Origin: Amaurobius ferox
Taxonomy: Eukaryota; Arthropoda; Arachnida; Araneae; Amaurobiidae
Length of the DNA: 64,000 bases
Direction: 5' to 3'
NCBI GenBank assembly: GCA_951213105.1
Contig: OX578136.1
Span: forward strand, 156,247,178-156,311,177
Within the stretch, counting starts at the first letter, position 1. The number at the start of each line of letters is the position of its first letter. Position numbers and translations under genes: made by a program. Positions 12,133 to 21,210 of this stretch are shown here, one piece after another. Under the pieces are notes generated by a model. The model had not been told where the DNA came from. It saw only the letters and a list, made by a program, of their open reading frames with translations, and did no database searches.

Positions 12133-12816
12133 AAGAAGAAATATCAATCATGCATAAAGCATTGATCATGAAACATTTTCCAACTGAAATGCAATTTTAT
12201 TTAAACATCTCTGAAATGCAATACATTGAGCGTTAATACTTTTTGAATTGTCACAGTACTACAGTAATTTATTATATTTGGAATCCTAAACTTCATATAA
12301 AATAGCAATGTTATAAATCGTCCGCTTCTCTATGTAAAACCAATGAATATTTCTTTCATATCACTGATATTCTCGACTCCAGAGCTAAATCATTTTGCGT
12401 GAAAAAATTCAGTAATTATTATACAACTTACCTTTTAATTGCTTGATTATTATTTTTATTTTTATGTAAAAACTACCCAACATACTTTGCTGAACGTTTT
12501 GAAAACATTTTATACGATAATTTGAATATTTCTTAAAATTTTCGAAGTAATTTGTGAATTTTAACTCTGTTTAAAAGATGTTTAAAATATTCAGTCCGAT
12601 AGAGTTCAATATATTTCATTTTTCAAACCGGTTAAATTCGAAACTAATAAGGTGATATTATTTATTTTCAGTTCCAAACATCCCGCAGAATGTCTCAACC
12701 ACATTCTAAAATGCCATTTCGATAAAGTCATTTTTACGGAAGTTATCGTGCGAACGGGCTGACAGACAAAATGACCAAAGTCATAAACGCTTTTCAACTA
12801 TGTTGGAAAGTGTTAA
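12133..12816 (-). mobile_element. H2-family element, internally deleted (reverse)
   Basis: It starts with the H2 3' hairpin (ATCAATCATGCATAAAGCATTGAT near 12143) and ends with the H2 5' end (AGTTGAAAAGCGTT in reverse and CAACTATGTTGGAAAGTGTT at about 12795-12814). At about 680 bp it is half the length of the other copies, so much of the interior is deleted. The CCAAC variant of the 5' end shows an inverted match with the subterminal GTTGGAAAGTGTT at the 3' end. Confidence 0.65.
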
Positions 12817-12829
12817 AAATTGTAAAGCC

Positions 12830-13502
12830 CACATTTTTACAGGCAAAGTGGTGCAAGTCAACTTTTGTATCGTCGCCCCAAATTTGAATTTTCAAAATAT
12901 TTGATTTTTTCGTTGATCTGGAAGATTAGACAGATTGCATTAGACCAAAACCGAGATTCTGGCTCGAGTGAAAATGTTCGATGATCTTGACAAGTGGTTT
13001 TGAATTTATTAATTATTCCTTTGCATCATAAGTCGTAATTCGAATTTTCGAAATATTAATCTTTCCGTTTGCCTGGAAGCCGTGACGGCTCGAAAGGAAC
13101 CAAATCAAAGGATATGACTAGAGTGGAAGTGCTCGATCCCTAAGCAAAGCGGTTTGGGCTGTTTTTATTATTGATTTGTACCGTCACCCCAAATTCATAT
13201 TTTTGAAATTTTAGATTTTTTTCCTTTGGTCTTCAAGCTCAACTGACACCAAAAAATTATATCTTTGCTATATTAGAAGTGCTCCTTACTTTTGATACAT
13301 CATCTCCTCATTCAATCAGTTATCTCAGTGCATATTATATGATAGATTGAGTATCAATAATTCAAACTTTGGAGATAAATTCGAAACAGAAGATAAGTGT
13401 GCCCCAAAATTGCAGTCAGAGGTAAAAAGTGTTCCACGGTTAACATTTTTGGAACCTCTTGATTATAGATTTAATCACTGTATTTTCTTCTTTCTATTTT
13501 AG
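12830..13502 (+). other. Intron/upstream sequence of the acetylcholine receptor gene
   Basis: AT-rich sequence without recognisable exons runs up to a pyrimidine-rich acceptor (TTTCTATTTTAG) directly before 13503. I searched by eye for an exon carrying the TM2 segment and did not find one here. Confidence 0.5.
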
Positions 13503-13726
13503 GCATCTACCTGACTGTGGTGATGGCCATCACGTCCATTTCTGTCGTAGTTACGGTGGTGGTATTAAACTTTCACTACCGTGGCCCCAGCAGGAAGGAG
13601 GTGCCGCCCTACCTACGGGACCTCGTCTTGCAGAGGGTCGCCTCTTCCTGTTTCTGCTTCAGGTCCCCGACGAGGAAGAAGCCATGCACCGGCTACGACA
13701 CTGCGCATCTGCCTGCGTCTTTCAAG
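13503..13726 (+). CDS. Nicotinic acetylcholine receptor subunit, exon with TM3 and start of the cytoplasmic loop
   Basis: This internal exon is 224 bp. It is bounded by TTTTAG at its 5' side and by the consensus donor AAG|GTAAGA at 13724-13731. It enters in phase 1 (completing a Gly codon) and leaves in phase 0. The peptide starts IYLTVVMAITSISVVVTVVV, which is the third transmembrane helix of Cys-loop receptors of the nicotinic acetylcholine type. Then come the NFHYRGP-type post-TM3 motif, the PPYLRDLVL amphipathic segment, and a cysteine- and basic-rich start of the large TM3-TM4 loop. It joins in frame with the exon at 16613. Which subunit this is cannot be decided from this part. The short antisense and +2 ORFs here are shadows. 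Confidence 0.88.
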
Positions 13727-15417
13727 GTAAGAGATGTTTGAAATGTTTTCTACTATTATATATTTTCCGCAGATACCTCTCATAGACAAAAATAACAGTG
13801 ACAAGCATTTAAAAAATTCTATGATTTCAACGGTAGTGGATTTTTCAATAGATAGGATAGTCAGATGTATATACTATCGGGTCTTTCAATTGTCAAAATT
13901 TCAGCAATTATTAAAAAATTGCTTAGACATAGATTGAATATCAGAGAACAAAATATTCACAGGCAGCATTCTCACCCATAAAATAATAATCACATTGTAT
14001 AAAAATATATCTTGAGTTATTGAAACATGCGCAACATATATTAATGGACAATTTCTGCGTTTTAACACACAGTAGCGTTTATTGAAATATAAACCGTGGC
14101 TTTGTTTATGAGGATTTCTTTTTACCTCTGCTGTAATGATTATTACAATGTGGATAAACTTTCAGAAGCCTGAAAGCAATGCAATGATCCGGGTTGCTGC
14201 AGGAAGTTATTTATGGTTCTATGATATTGTTAATTTAAGCTTCATAAAGCTTGTTCTGTTTTCTCTGTAGAAAATTATAGCAATGCACCGGTGTAATTTT
14301 TATTTACCACCGAAATTTCTGAAAGCACAGTTTTGCAAAGGATCACCAAGAGCATTGTAGTTATTGGCATCCAAGAATGCTACTAACCTCTTCATTGGTT
14401 AGGATATTTTTAAGCTTGAACGGCGATTGTACGAAGATACCAAAAATGCTATCTTCCCCTTTTAGGGGACGCGGGACTTGTTGGCATTGAAGTAAATGGA
14501 TTGTCTGAAACAATCGCTAAATTAGGGAACCAAGTTTTGGTTTCCACCATTTTTTTGGCATATGTAAAATGTTTGTACAAAAGTAATTTATGGCAAATGG
14601 CATAGTTCATGGAACTTGCTTATTTAGTATGAATTACATACGATTAAACTAATTATTAAATAATGGAAACTCTATGCAGGTGAGACTCTTTGCGAGTTAA
14701 AATCAAAGTTATTTTAACTCGCTTGAGCATTGATCACGCTCATTCAAGCTACAAAGTTAACAGTAAATCATGGTTCAGTGACTATGACTCATACAGGTGA
14801 ACTATCAGTGACTGTGAAACCAATTTTACTAAAAGGCAGACATTTTGCATAATGTCGTTGTAGAGATTTCAGTGCTAAAGTTATTACTTTAACTGAATAA
14901 TTGCAGTAAATTATGTTTGGACGTCATACTATTTTTGACTAAACTTAGCTTTATTCATAATATTCAGCAATCACTTTACATCCGAAGCGTTTTGTCTGAT
15001 TTTTCATATTGCTTCCATTGTCATGGTTTTTGAATATTTTATATATTTTAGCATTATGCACTGGTTATTATTTATCCATAACCGTTGTCATAAAATTTTT
15101 TAGAACCGGGTTACGGTATAAATATAAATATTATATTTGATTTTTCATTCTGTCTCCTTTATGTTCGATAATAACTTTGAATTTGATTTTTGGAGGTGGA
15201 TAGAACACTCAGACCCAACCTATGTATGGCCTTGATTGTCATCAATCTGTATTTTTGTAGTATATAGCTGCTATGTATTTTTCGCAGCACTTTTCTGGGC
15301 AGATCCATATTCCACTATCAGCCTCTTCGAATGCATAAGTCTGTGTGGTTGTCTATTAGTTCTGGAAAACATGGAATTTTTTATTGAAACTAGTTTTGAT
15401 TTCGTTTCTGGACGATA

Positions 15418-15585
15418 GCCAAAAATTTACATTTAAGTTCACCAAACATTTACATTTAAGTGCACCAGGTATTTGCATTTAAGTGGCCAAATATTTACAC
15501 TTAAGTGTGCCAAATATTTACATTTAAGTGCACCACACATTTACATTTAGGTCTGCCAAATATTTGCATTTAGGTGTGGCAAACA
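15418..15585. repeat. 23-24 bp tandem repeat in the intron
   Basis: About seven copies of a unit like CCAAATATTTACATTTAAGTG, with a variable tail (CACCA, GTGCA, TCTGC). Confidence 0.88.
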
Positions 15586-15718
15586 CATCATTATCTAGGA
15601 ATAGAAATTTTGTATAAAAGACGTAATTATAACTGTATTTAAAAACTCTAAAGTTAAAAATAGACATAATAGTGAGGCAAAAAATAAAGTCAACTGGTGA
15701 CGAAAATATATTACTATT

Positions 15719-15872
15719 GTAGCGTAAGCGCCAAATCAGCAATTTGGTAGTGGGGGAGTTTGATACTGGGGGCAAAGCGTGGTAGGCCGACATCACAGTC
15801 TTGAGCTGAAAAAGACTTCAGCACAACGCTATGATGTTCGGCACTACCAAGTTGGTCATTTAGCGTTTACTC
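15719..15872. mobile_element. MITE-like inverted-repeat element, copy 1
   Basis: The ends form an imperfect inverted pair of about 30 bp: TAGCGTAAGCGCC...TTGGTAGTG at 15720-15752 against CACTACCAA...TTTAGCGTTTA at 15842-15870. The middle contains TTGAGCTGAA and ACGCTATGAT motifs also present in the copy at 16179. It has no coding capacity. The target duplication is unclear. Confidence 0.55.
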
Positions 15873-16178
15873 CAAATTGGTGAATTTGGACGTGCACGAA
15901 GTATCCCTTGCGCCCTATTATTCCTAGTAAATGAGCTTTTTGACAATAATATATGCAATGTAAAACGTATATTCTATACTTCTCATGAGATGGGGCCGGC
16001 AACAAGTTCCAAAATTCTTTCTGACGTCGACTCAAAATACGTCAATGAGCCTTGTGACTCACTGCGAAGTCACTTCGTTACTATTCCTTCCTTTCTATTT
16101 ACAATTCGCATGTTTCATTTGTAATTCCATAATAGCTTTATTCCGTTTCGAAGAAAGATCCTCTATGGAAGGAGTACT

Positions 16179-16321
16179 GTAGTTGACGCTCATGAGGTTG
16201 TATTAAATGCCTTGAGCTAAGGGATGTCTTTAGCTCAACGCTATGATACTCGACCGCCATACTTTAGCCCTGAGACCATATCTTGGAACTGCCTAGCTGG
16301 TGATCTAACCTTCACGCTACA
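16179..16321. mobile_element. MITE-like inverted-repeat element, copy 2
   Basis: The ends are TGTAGTTGACGCTC (16179) and TTCACGCTACA (to 16321), a diverged inverted pair. The centre holds a hairpin TTGAGCTAA...TTTAGCTCAA followed by CGCTATGAT, as in the copy 300 bp upstream. Confidence 0.5.
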
Positions 16322-16612
16322 TTATCAACTGGTGATGTAAAATATGTTAGTACAAACTGACGTCTGGAAGGAATCTTGAGTAATCCTAAATATATTTGTT
16401 TGTAAATAAATTTAGGATTCCTTTCCCGACCGGGGTCTTTAAGCAGCTATAAGCCTGATTAGGTAAGCCTCCCGGCCTGGAACGACAGAAAAAAAACCCT
16501 GACGTCTAAAATATGTTAATTTCAACTGGCTAAAAAATAAAAGCATTTATGTCAGAATAATCACAACACCATATCTACGTAGTAATATTTAATATGCACT
16601 ATTTTTTTGCAG

Positions 16613-16999
16613 GGTGAGTCTTTCCGCCTCACCGTAGATAGCCTTCATGAAGAACTGAAAGAGATGAACCCCGACTTGACCTGCAACGAAAGCGCTAGTG
16701 GCGACTTGACCTCGGGAAATCGACGATCTCACCAGATCCCCACTTCCAAGGTCAATGGATCCTCTCAAGGATCCCAGTGTTCCACTAGGATCCAAGAGGA
16801 GATCCTTCGAACTCTCCGATACATTCTACAACGGCAGGAGATGGAAGACCATCGAGTGCGTGTTGTTAACGAGTGGCGGCAGATTGCACTAGTCATCGAC
16901 CGAATCCTCTTCTGGATATTCTTCATAGTCACGGTTGTATCTTCTCTGTCTTTCCTGGTCATCGTGCCTCTTCATAGGCGAGGACTGCAATTCACGTAG
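16613..16999 (+). CDS. Nicotinic acetylcholine receptor subunit, terminal coding exon (MA helix and TM4)
   Basis: The exon opens after TTTTTTTGCAG in phase 0 and ends in TAG at 16997-16999, giving 128 residues. The first 60 or so are the variable cytoplasmic loop. Then comes the membrane-associated helix (about residues 62-95), with LRTLRYILQRQEMEDHRVRV and NEWRQIALVIDR, a family signature. TM4 follows (FWIFFIVTVVSSLSFLVIVP), then a short extracellular tail PLHRRGLQFT. The Trp-Arg and Val-Ile-Asp-Arg positions before TM4 are typical of nicotinic receptor subunits. The exon is far more GC-rich than its flanks, as expected for a conserved host exon. The product is a pentameric ligand-gated cation channel subunit of the plasma membrane. 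Confidence 0.92.
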   Translation, partial: GESFRLTVDSLHEELKEMNPDLTCNESASGDLTSGNRRSHQIPTSKVNGSSQGSQCSTRIQEEILRTLRYILQRQEMEDHRVRVVNEWRQIALVIDRILFWIFFIVTVVSSLSFLVIVPLHRRGLQFT

Positions 17000-17862
17000 G
17001 GTATTGACAACATTATATGTCTTTTCGTTTGGAAATAATTCATATCTAGATATGAAGCTGTACTCAGATCTTCAGTATTTGTTGACAACGATAAAAAATA
17101 CTGATGCCTGACTTGCTCACATGGCAGTGCGAATATCTTCGGCTAAATTATGGCGTTAAAATCTGTATGTTGAAATCGTTGAAATGGATCAGCACCTGAA
17201 TGTTTGTTGAATAGGAAACTGGTGTGAAAGAAAAATTTGTGAAGATATTATCTAGTGTGTTCCCGCTTGATTTGATACTAGATGAAGTCTTTAAGTCAGA
17301 TATCAATTCTCATCAATATAGGATACATTTGGTTAAGGATACGCATGTAAATATTTTGAGAAATGCAAGAACATTTTAAACAATGTTCTACACGGAATGT
17401 CATGTTGCTGGACTGCCGAACAAGTGTGAATGTTGGTGGCACATACATATTTCATGAAATATATGTGAATTTGGCATGAGCTGCAAGCTACCATAATATC
17501 TAAATATTATGGACTTGGATGACACGAATGATACTTTAAAGCTTTGCAGCTAATCTTTGGCTGTACTACTTTTATATTTTAGCCAGCATGATCTAAATGT
17601 TTAAATTAAAAACTTTATATGTTGATTAAAATCAAATAAAGGCATTACGACGTTTTAACAAAAACTTTACTTTCCATAAATGTGTTACATAGATTGTAAG
17701 ACTTTTCACAGAGATAGAACTTTCCAAATACGCAAAGTGATCTTGTGGAAACTTTTACATTGAGCCTATTTACATTGCAATAAAAATACAGTTAGTTTGA
17801 AAATCTAAATTTATATCGTCTAAACAGTTTCATTCAAATGTGCCTGATTCTAAAAATACGAT
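17000..17862 (+). other. Presumed 3' UTR and downstream flank of the receptor gene
   Basis: No ORF of note. AATAAA at about 17634-17639 and at about 17779 are candidate polyadenylation signals. Which is used cannot be told. The Polinton-derived element starts at 17863. Confidence 0.45.
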
Positions 17863-18485
17863 AGTAATATCCATACGCTTGTATGAGCGCACAGACTCTT
17901 TTTACACTAAAAACATGATTTTATAACTTATTTTATTTTTTTTATGAAAAAAAAAAGGTCTCGATCCATTTGAATATTAAAAACATGATTTTTATAGCTA
18001 AAAAAGGTGTATATATACGATTTTTACATTAAGACCAAATTTTAACAGTGAATTACTGAACTTTTTTAGTTAAAAAGCTAGACATATAAAATAAATGAGT
18101 GAAAAAAGAGGACCTCCAAATGAATGGAAATCCTCAAATATATGTACCTTTAAACAGTAAACTTTTTTAGTTCAAAAACTAGACATATTAAAAGTATGCA
18201 GTGAATTATTTAAAATAAATGCGCCTCCAAATGTATGGAAGCCCTCTGTTTTCAAAGGGTGGGATTGAGACCCCCCCCCCATATATTTAATAGAAAAACT
18301 CAAAATGTTTAACTAAATCTAAACATTTTTTATAAAATTAAAAAGAATTATTAAAATATGAATGAAATCATTATTAATTACAAAACATATGTTTAATAAA
18401 AAGATATGATAATTTTATAGTGGGGGTGACACACCCCCACTGAATTATAGAGAAAAAATGATTAAGCTTTATCAAATTCATATAC
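17863..18485 (+). repeat. Left inverted terminal repeat of the Polinton-derived element
   Basis: It pairs with 24955-25583 in reverse complement over about 620 bp, with scattered mismatches and small indels. Landmarks are CGCTTGTATGAGCGCACAGA at the outer end, AAGGTCTCGATCCATTT, a C-run at 18271-18280 and AGTGGGGGTG at 18419. It extends into the tail of the minus-strand small gene, which therefore ends inside the repeat. Confidence 0.9.
18419..18441. other. Perfect 10-bp-arm palindrome inside the left terminal repeat
   Basis: AGTGGGGGTG and CACCCCCACT are separated by 3 bases. The right repeat has the same palindrome slightly degraded (about 24999-25022). It could be a replication or resolution hairpin, or a leftover of an older inserted element; the role is unknown. 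Confidence 0.6.
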
Positions 18486-18747
18486 GTATTTAACATCAAT
18501 CATACCTGAATACTTAAATATATATCTTCCTTTATTGATTTTATATATTGATTCATCAGAAAGTTTTCCCATGTTTATTCGCAAGGTAATACTATTTTTC
18601 TTCAGCTTCCACATCTAACTTTACAATTACTGAATCTCCATATTTAGTATTAATTTTTCTCAATGATATCAGATCATATTCCCCAGGGTTTAAATCATTT
18701 AATTTAAACGTTTTGGGATAGCCTCTCAGTCTATTGAACTCTTCCAT
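18462..18747 (-). pseudogene. Small Polinton protein, possibly OB-fold/ssDNA-binding-like, frameshifted
   Basis: Reading on the minus strand from an ATG at 18747, the peptide starts MEEFNRLRGYPKTFKLNDL and stops at 18592-18594. A one-base change of frame lets the reading continue to a TAA at 18462-18464 (about 95 residues in all). The pattern FKLNDLNPGEYDLISLRKIN, a Lys-Tyr-Gly, an alternating beta pattern, then a later short helix and RYIFKY resembles small beta-barrel proteins found in transposable and viral elements of arthropods. I infer an OB-like single-strand-binding role; no motif proves it. Its start overlaps the end of the gene at 18726-19022, as in a compact viral gene pair. It ends inside the terminal repeat. 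Confidence 0.5.
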
Positions 18748-19022
18748 TTATTAGTAAACATTTTTATAAATATAAATCCACCCTGCCAATCATAATAGAA
18801 TAAGTCCTTTGAAATAACATATGAAACTCCTAATCCATTCAATTTAATATCTTCATTTTCTTCCTTTTCAATTAATACAGTCAACCTCTGAAAACTTTCT
18901 GATAATAGTTTTTTAGTATGATCATATTTATTATACAATTCTTTACAAAGATAAGTCAAATAGTAAATTTCTTCAGAATTTGTAAAATTTAAAGCTCGAA
19001 TATCACCTAAGCACTCATCCAT
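18726..19022 (-). CDS. Hypothetical protein of the Polinton-derived element, 98 aa
   Basis: This is an intact reading frame from ATG to TGA. The protein is acidic at its N terminus (MDECLGDIRALNFTNSEEIY), then has a helical stretch rich in Leu, Tyr and Lys, and a C-terminal half with YDWQGGFIFIKMFTN. I do not recognise it. It is divergent from the penton-like gene with 67 bp between the two starts, which must hold the promoters of both strands. It overlaps the next minus-strand gene by about 22 bp. It is one of only two frames in the element that look undamaged. Confidence 0.5.
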   Translation of the reverse strand: MDECLGDIRALNFTNSEEIYYLTYLCKELYNKYDHTKKLLSESFQRLTVLIEKEENEDIKLNGLGVSYVISKDLFYYDWQGGFIFIKMFTNKWKSSID

Positions 19023-19089
19023 TTATATAGAATTATTTTTAGAAACATTTTTATAATGTCCTAAAGCTCTAATATTCATACCATCTTCT

Positions 19090-19685
19090 ATGGAAGTTTC
19101 ATGGTTTAATATAAGTGAGAATTATGGAAATAACATATTTAGAATGTATACATTAGACACAGATATAACAATTGTTATCTCAAATGGTAATTATACTATA
19201 AGAGGTTTAAATGAGTATATGATAAAAATATTTGGTGAGGATCCACCTGTGAAATTTGGTATTATTGAAGCAAGACAAAGAATAGCTATTAAACTGAAAA
19301 AAGGTCCGACATATGGAAGTTATGATGAAGAAACAGAGGTTGAAGGTGAACATATACTGATATATCCAATGGAAATGATAATATTTATATTCACTGTGAT
19401 GTTGTAAAAGGATCTTTAATAAATCAATCTAATTGAGAAGTCATTTATTCTTTCGTGAATAAAAATCCTCCTGGTAGTATAATTTCAAAAGAATTTAATA
19501 ATTGGATATATTTTCCTGTTAAAATGGATCCTGTTGAAAGAATAAAAATGAGGATTACTAATCAAAAAGGTGAATTAATTGATTTAAATAAAGGAGCTGT
19601 AGAATTTAATTGTATACCTATTTTTGAGGATAACTACGTTAAAAAATTATATCAATTGTTAGGTCAGGTTTTTCTTCATAAATAA
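19090..19685 (+). pseudogene. Penton (minor capsid)-like protein remnant
   Basis: The first frame (19090-19407) starts MEVSWFNISENYGNNIFRMY and has TITI/NGNYTIRGLNEYM, a Gly-Asn-Tyr turn with an amphipathic helix. It then holds RQRIAIKLKKG. A change of frame near 19360 gives a short NIYIHCD-type segment. The rest (19455-19685) has SKEFNNWIYFPVKMDPVERI, MRITNQKGELIDLN. This order, including the late 'strand-helix-DLN' part, matches the single-jelly-roll penton-like protein of Polintons and adintoviruses as I know that family. At about 195 residues the length fits. At least two frame breaks make it a pseudogene. It sits directly before a small basic gene and the capsid gene, the usual neighbourhood. 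Confidence 0.6.
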
Positions 19686-19835
19686 ATGAATAAACATAGA
19701 TTATATAGAAAAAGTAAAAAAACACAAGGATTTTTAAAGGGGAAAACTGAACCTATTATTGAAGCACGGAATAAATTAAATGAAATATTTTCAGTGAAAA
19801 AGAAAGGAGGTGGTTTAAAAATTCTTCCTAAATAA
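19686..19835 (+). CDS. Small basic protein, 49 aa, between penton-like and capsid-like genes
   Basis: The ATG follows directly on the TAA of the preceding frame, and its own TAA is followed at once by the ATG at 19836, so three genes abut with no spacing. The protein is Lys/Arg-rich (MNKHRLYRKSKKTQGFLKGK) and ends KKKGGGLKILPK. Small basic proteins with a GGG-type tail between capsid genes are seen in Polinton- and adenovirus-like genomes as core or cement proteins. That role is inference from composition and position only. It is undamaged, but is short enough to be so by chance. Confidence 0.5.
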   Translation: MNKHRLYRKSKKTQGFLKGKTEPIIEARNKLNEIFSVKKKGGGLKILPK

Positions 19836-21105
19836 ATGCAAAAGATTTATGATTTGAGTGATACTCATTATTATTATAATGATCAAATTAAAAGTTATGA
19901 ATTAAGAGAAATTCACCCAAAAGAACAGATGAGAATGCCACCTATGTTTTTCATATTAATGATACTAAAGCAAAAATTTTATATTCTAGAGGATATCTTG
20001 AACAAAAATTAAAAATTACAAAAAATGATAAATCATCCATTGGAAACGAAAATGTGAGTCTGGTAAATGGTGGAGGTTTTATCAAAATTTTAAAAGTACA
20101 TATAGGAGATACCGAAATAGAATCAAACACACAGTCCAATTTTTCAATCATGAATCATGCTTTAAGATTAACTCATTATACTCCTGATTATACAACATCA
20201 CAAGCTCAAGATGAATTTCTTTTATCTAGATACATCTGATTCAACTGACCGAAAAGAGTTAAAATATGAGGGTACTTTACAGGATACTACTAAAATAACT
20301 GATTTTTTAAATAATTTGAAAATGAATAAGGATTATAACGAAGGATTCGCAAAGAGATGGGAACTAACGAAAGATAGCAATGTCATTAAAATATGGACAC
20401 CTTTAAAAGATATAATCGATTTCTTTAGAGAATATGAAAAGGTAATTTCTGGTTTTGAAGTGAAAATAGAAATTCAAAGAAATGAAAATAAGAATATGAT
20501 ATATACTGATGTCGAAAATGTTAATTACAAGGTAGTAGTTGAAGGTTTAACCTTGCATTTACCTTATATAGAATTTAAAAATTCTGCAGAAAGCTTGTTT
20601 ATGAAATCATTTTTATCTGATAAAGATATAGAGGTAAATTGGGATCGATATAGATTTAAGATGGTAGTTCCCTATAAAAGAATAGTGGATAGTCCCTATA
20701 GAAGCACAGTTACAACAGCCTCCGATGAAGTTTTAGGTGTCTATGTTATTCCTCAGTATGTTGAAAGAGATGATAATTATGAAAAAAATAATATGATATT
20801 TTATAATATAGATATGACTGAATGCTGGTTGATGATTAATAATAAACAAATACCTCTTATGCGTTACAAAACGAATTTTACCAATAGAGATTATAATAGA
20901 GTGTATGAAGCTCTTTTACATGCAGGATTAAATGATATTAATACAGAAACAGGATGTTTGAAAAATAAGAAGAATTTTGGAAAATTGTATACTATTTTTT
21001 TATTTTGACTTATCAAATCATGAAAACTATACCGATTTAAATAATTTAGATATTGAATATAATTGAATTCCTTTTAAGATTAATGAATACTTAAAAGGAA
21101 TATAA
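19836..21105 (+). pseudogene. Polinton-type double-jelly-roll major capsid protein remnant
   Basis: The reading starts at ATG 19836 and shifts frame near 19923. It runs to about 20230 (including YSRGYLEQKLKITKND and GGGFIKILKVHIGDTEIES), shifts again and continues in a long frame to 21008. It finally breaks up in a DLSNHENYTDLNN-type tail to 21105, about 420 codons in total. The second part has the pattern 'GF.KRW...IKIWTPLKDIIDFF', 'VISGFEVKIEIQRN', a later YKVVVEGLTLHLPYIE strand and a C-terminal DMTECWLMINNKQIPL, RDYNRVYEALL. This arrangement is that of the major capsid protein of Polintons (the family often named after worm protein F54H12.2). At least three breaks make it non-functional. 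No protease or ATPase gene accompanies it. Confidence 0.7.
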
Positions 21106-21210
21106 GTTTTATTTTATTTTTAAAGAAAGAAAGAGATGTTTTATAAATTTGAAAAATAAAACTATAACAATGGTTAAGAGTTTAAAATCATAAAATTAAT
21201 GCTATAATAA

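Larger units (their letters stand above)
13727..16612 (+). other. Intron of the acetylcholine receptor gene (2.9 kb)
   Basis: It begins GTAAGA and ends TTTTTTTGCAG, as in canonical GT-AG introns. It contains a 23-24 bp minisatellite (15418-15585), two related short inverted-repeat elements (15719-15872 and 16179-16321), and a stretch near 16420-16490 with CCCGACCGGGG...CCCGGCCTGG that is faintly like the 3' module of the SINEs. The ORF near 15236-15418 has no support as an exon. Confidence 0.8.

Noticed and set aside
15236..15418. ORF as an extra exon of the receptor gene
   Set aside because: Its peptide is hydrophobic but does not match any receptor segment, and the exons at 13503 and 16613 join in frame without it.
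15418..15585. CRISPR-like array (regular short repeats)
   Set aside because: The units are contiguous without unique spacers and lie in an animal intron; it is a minisatellite.
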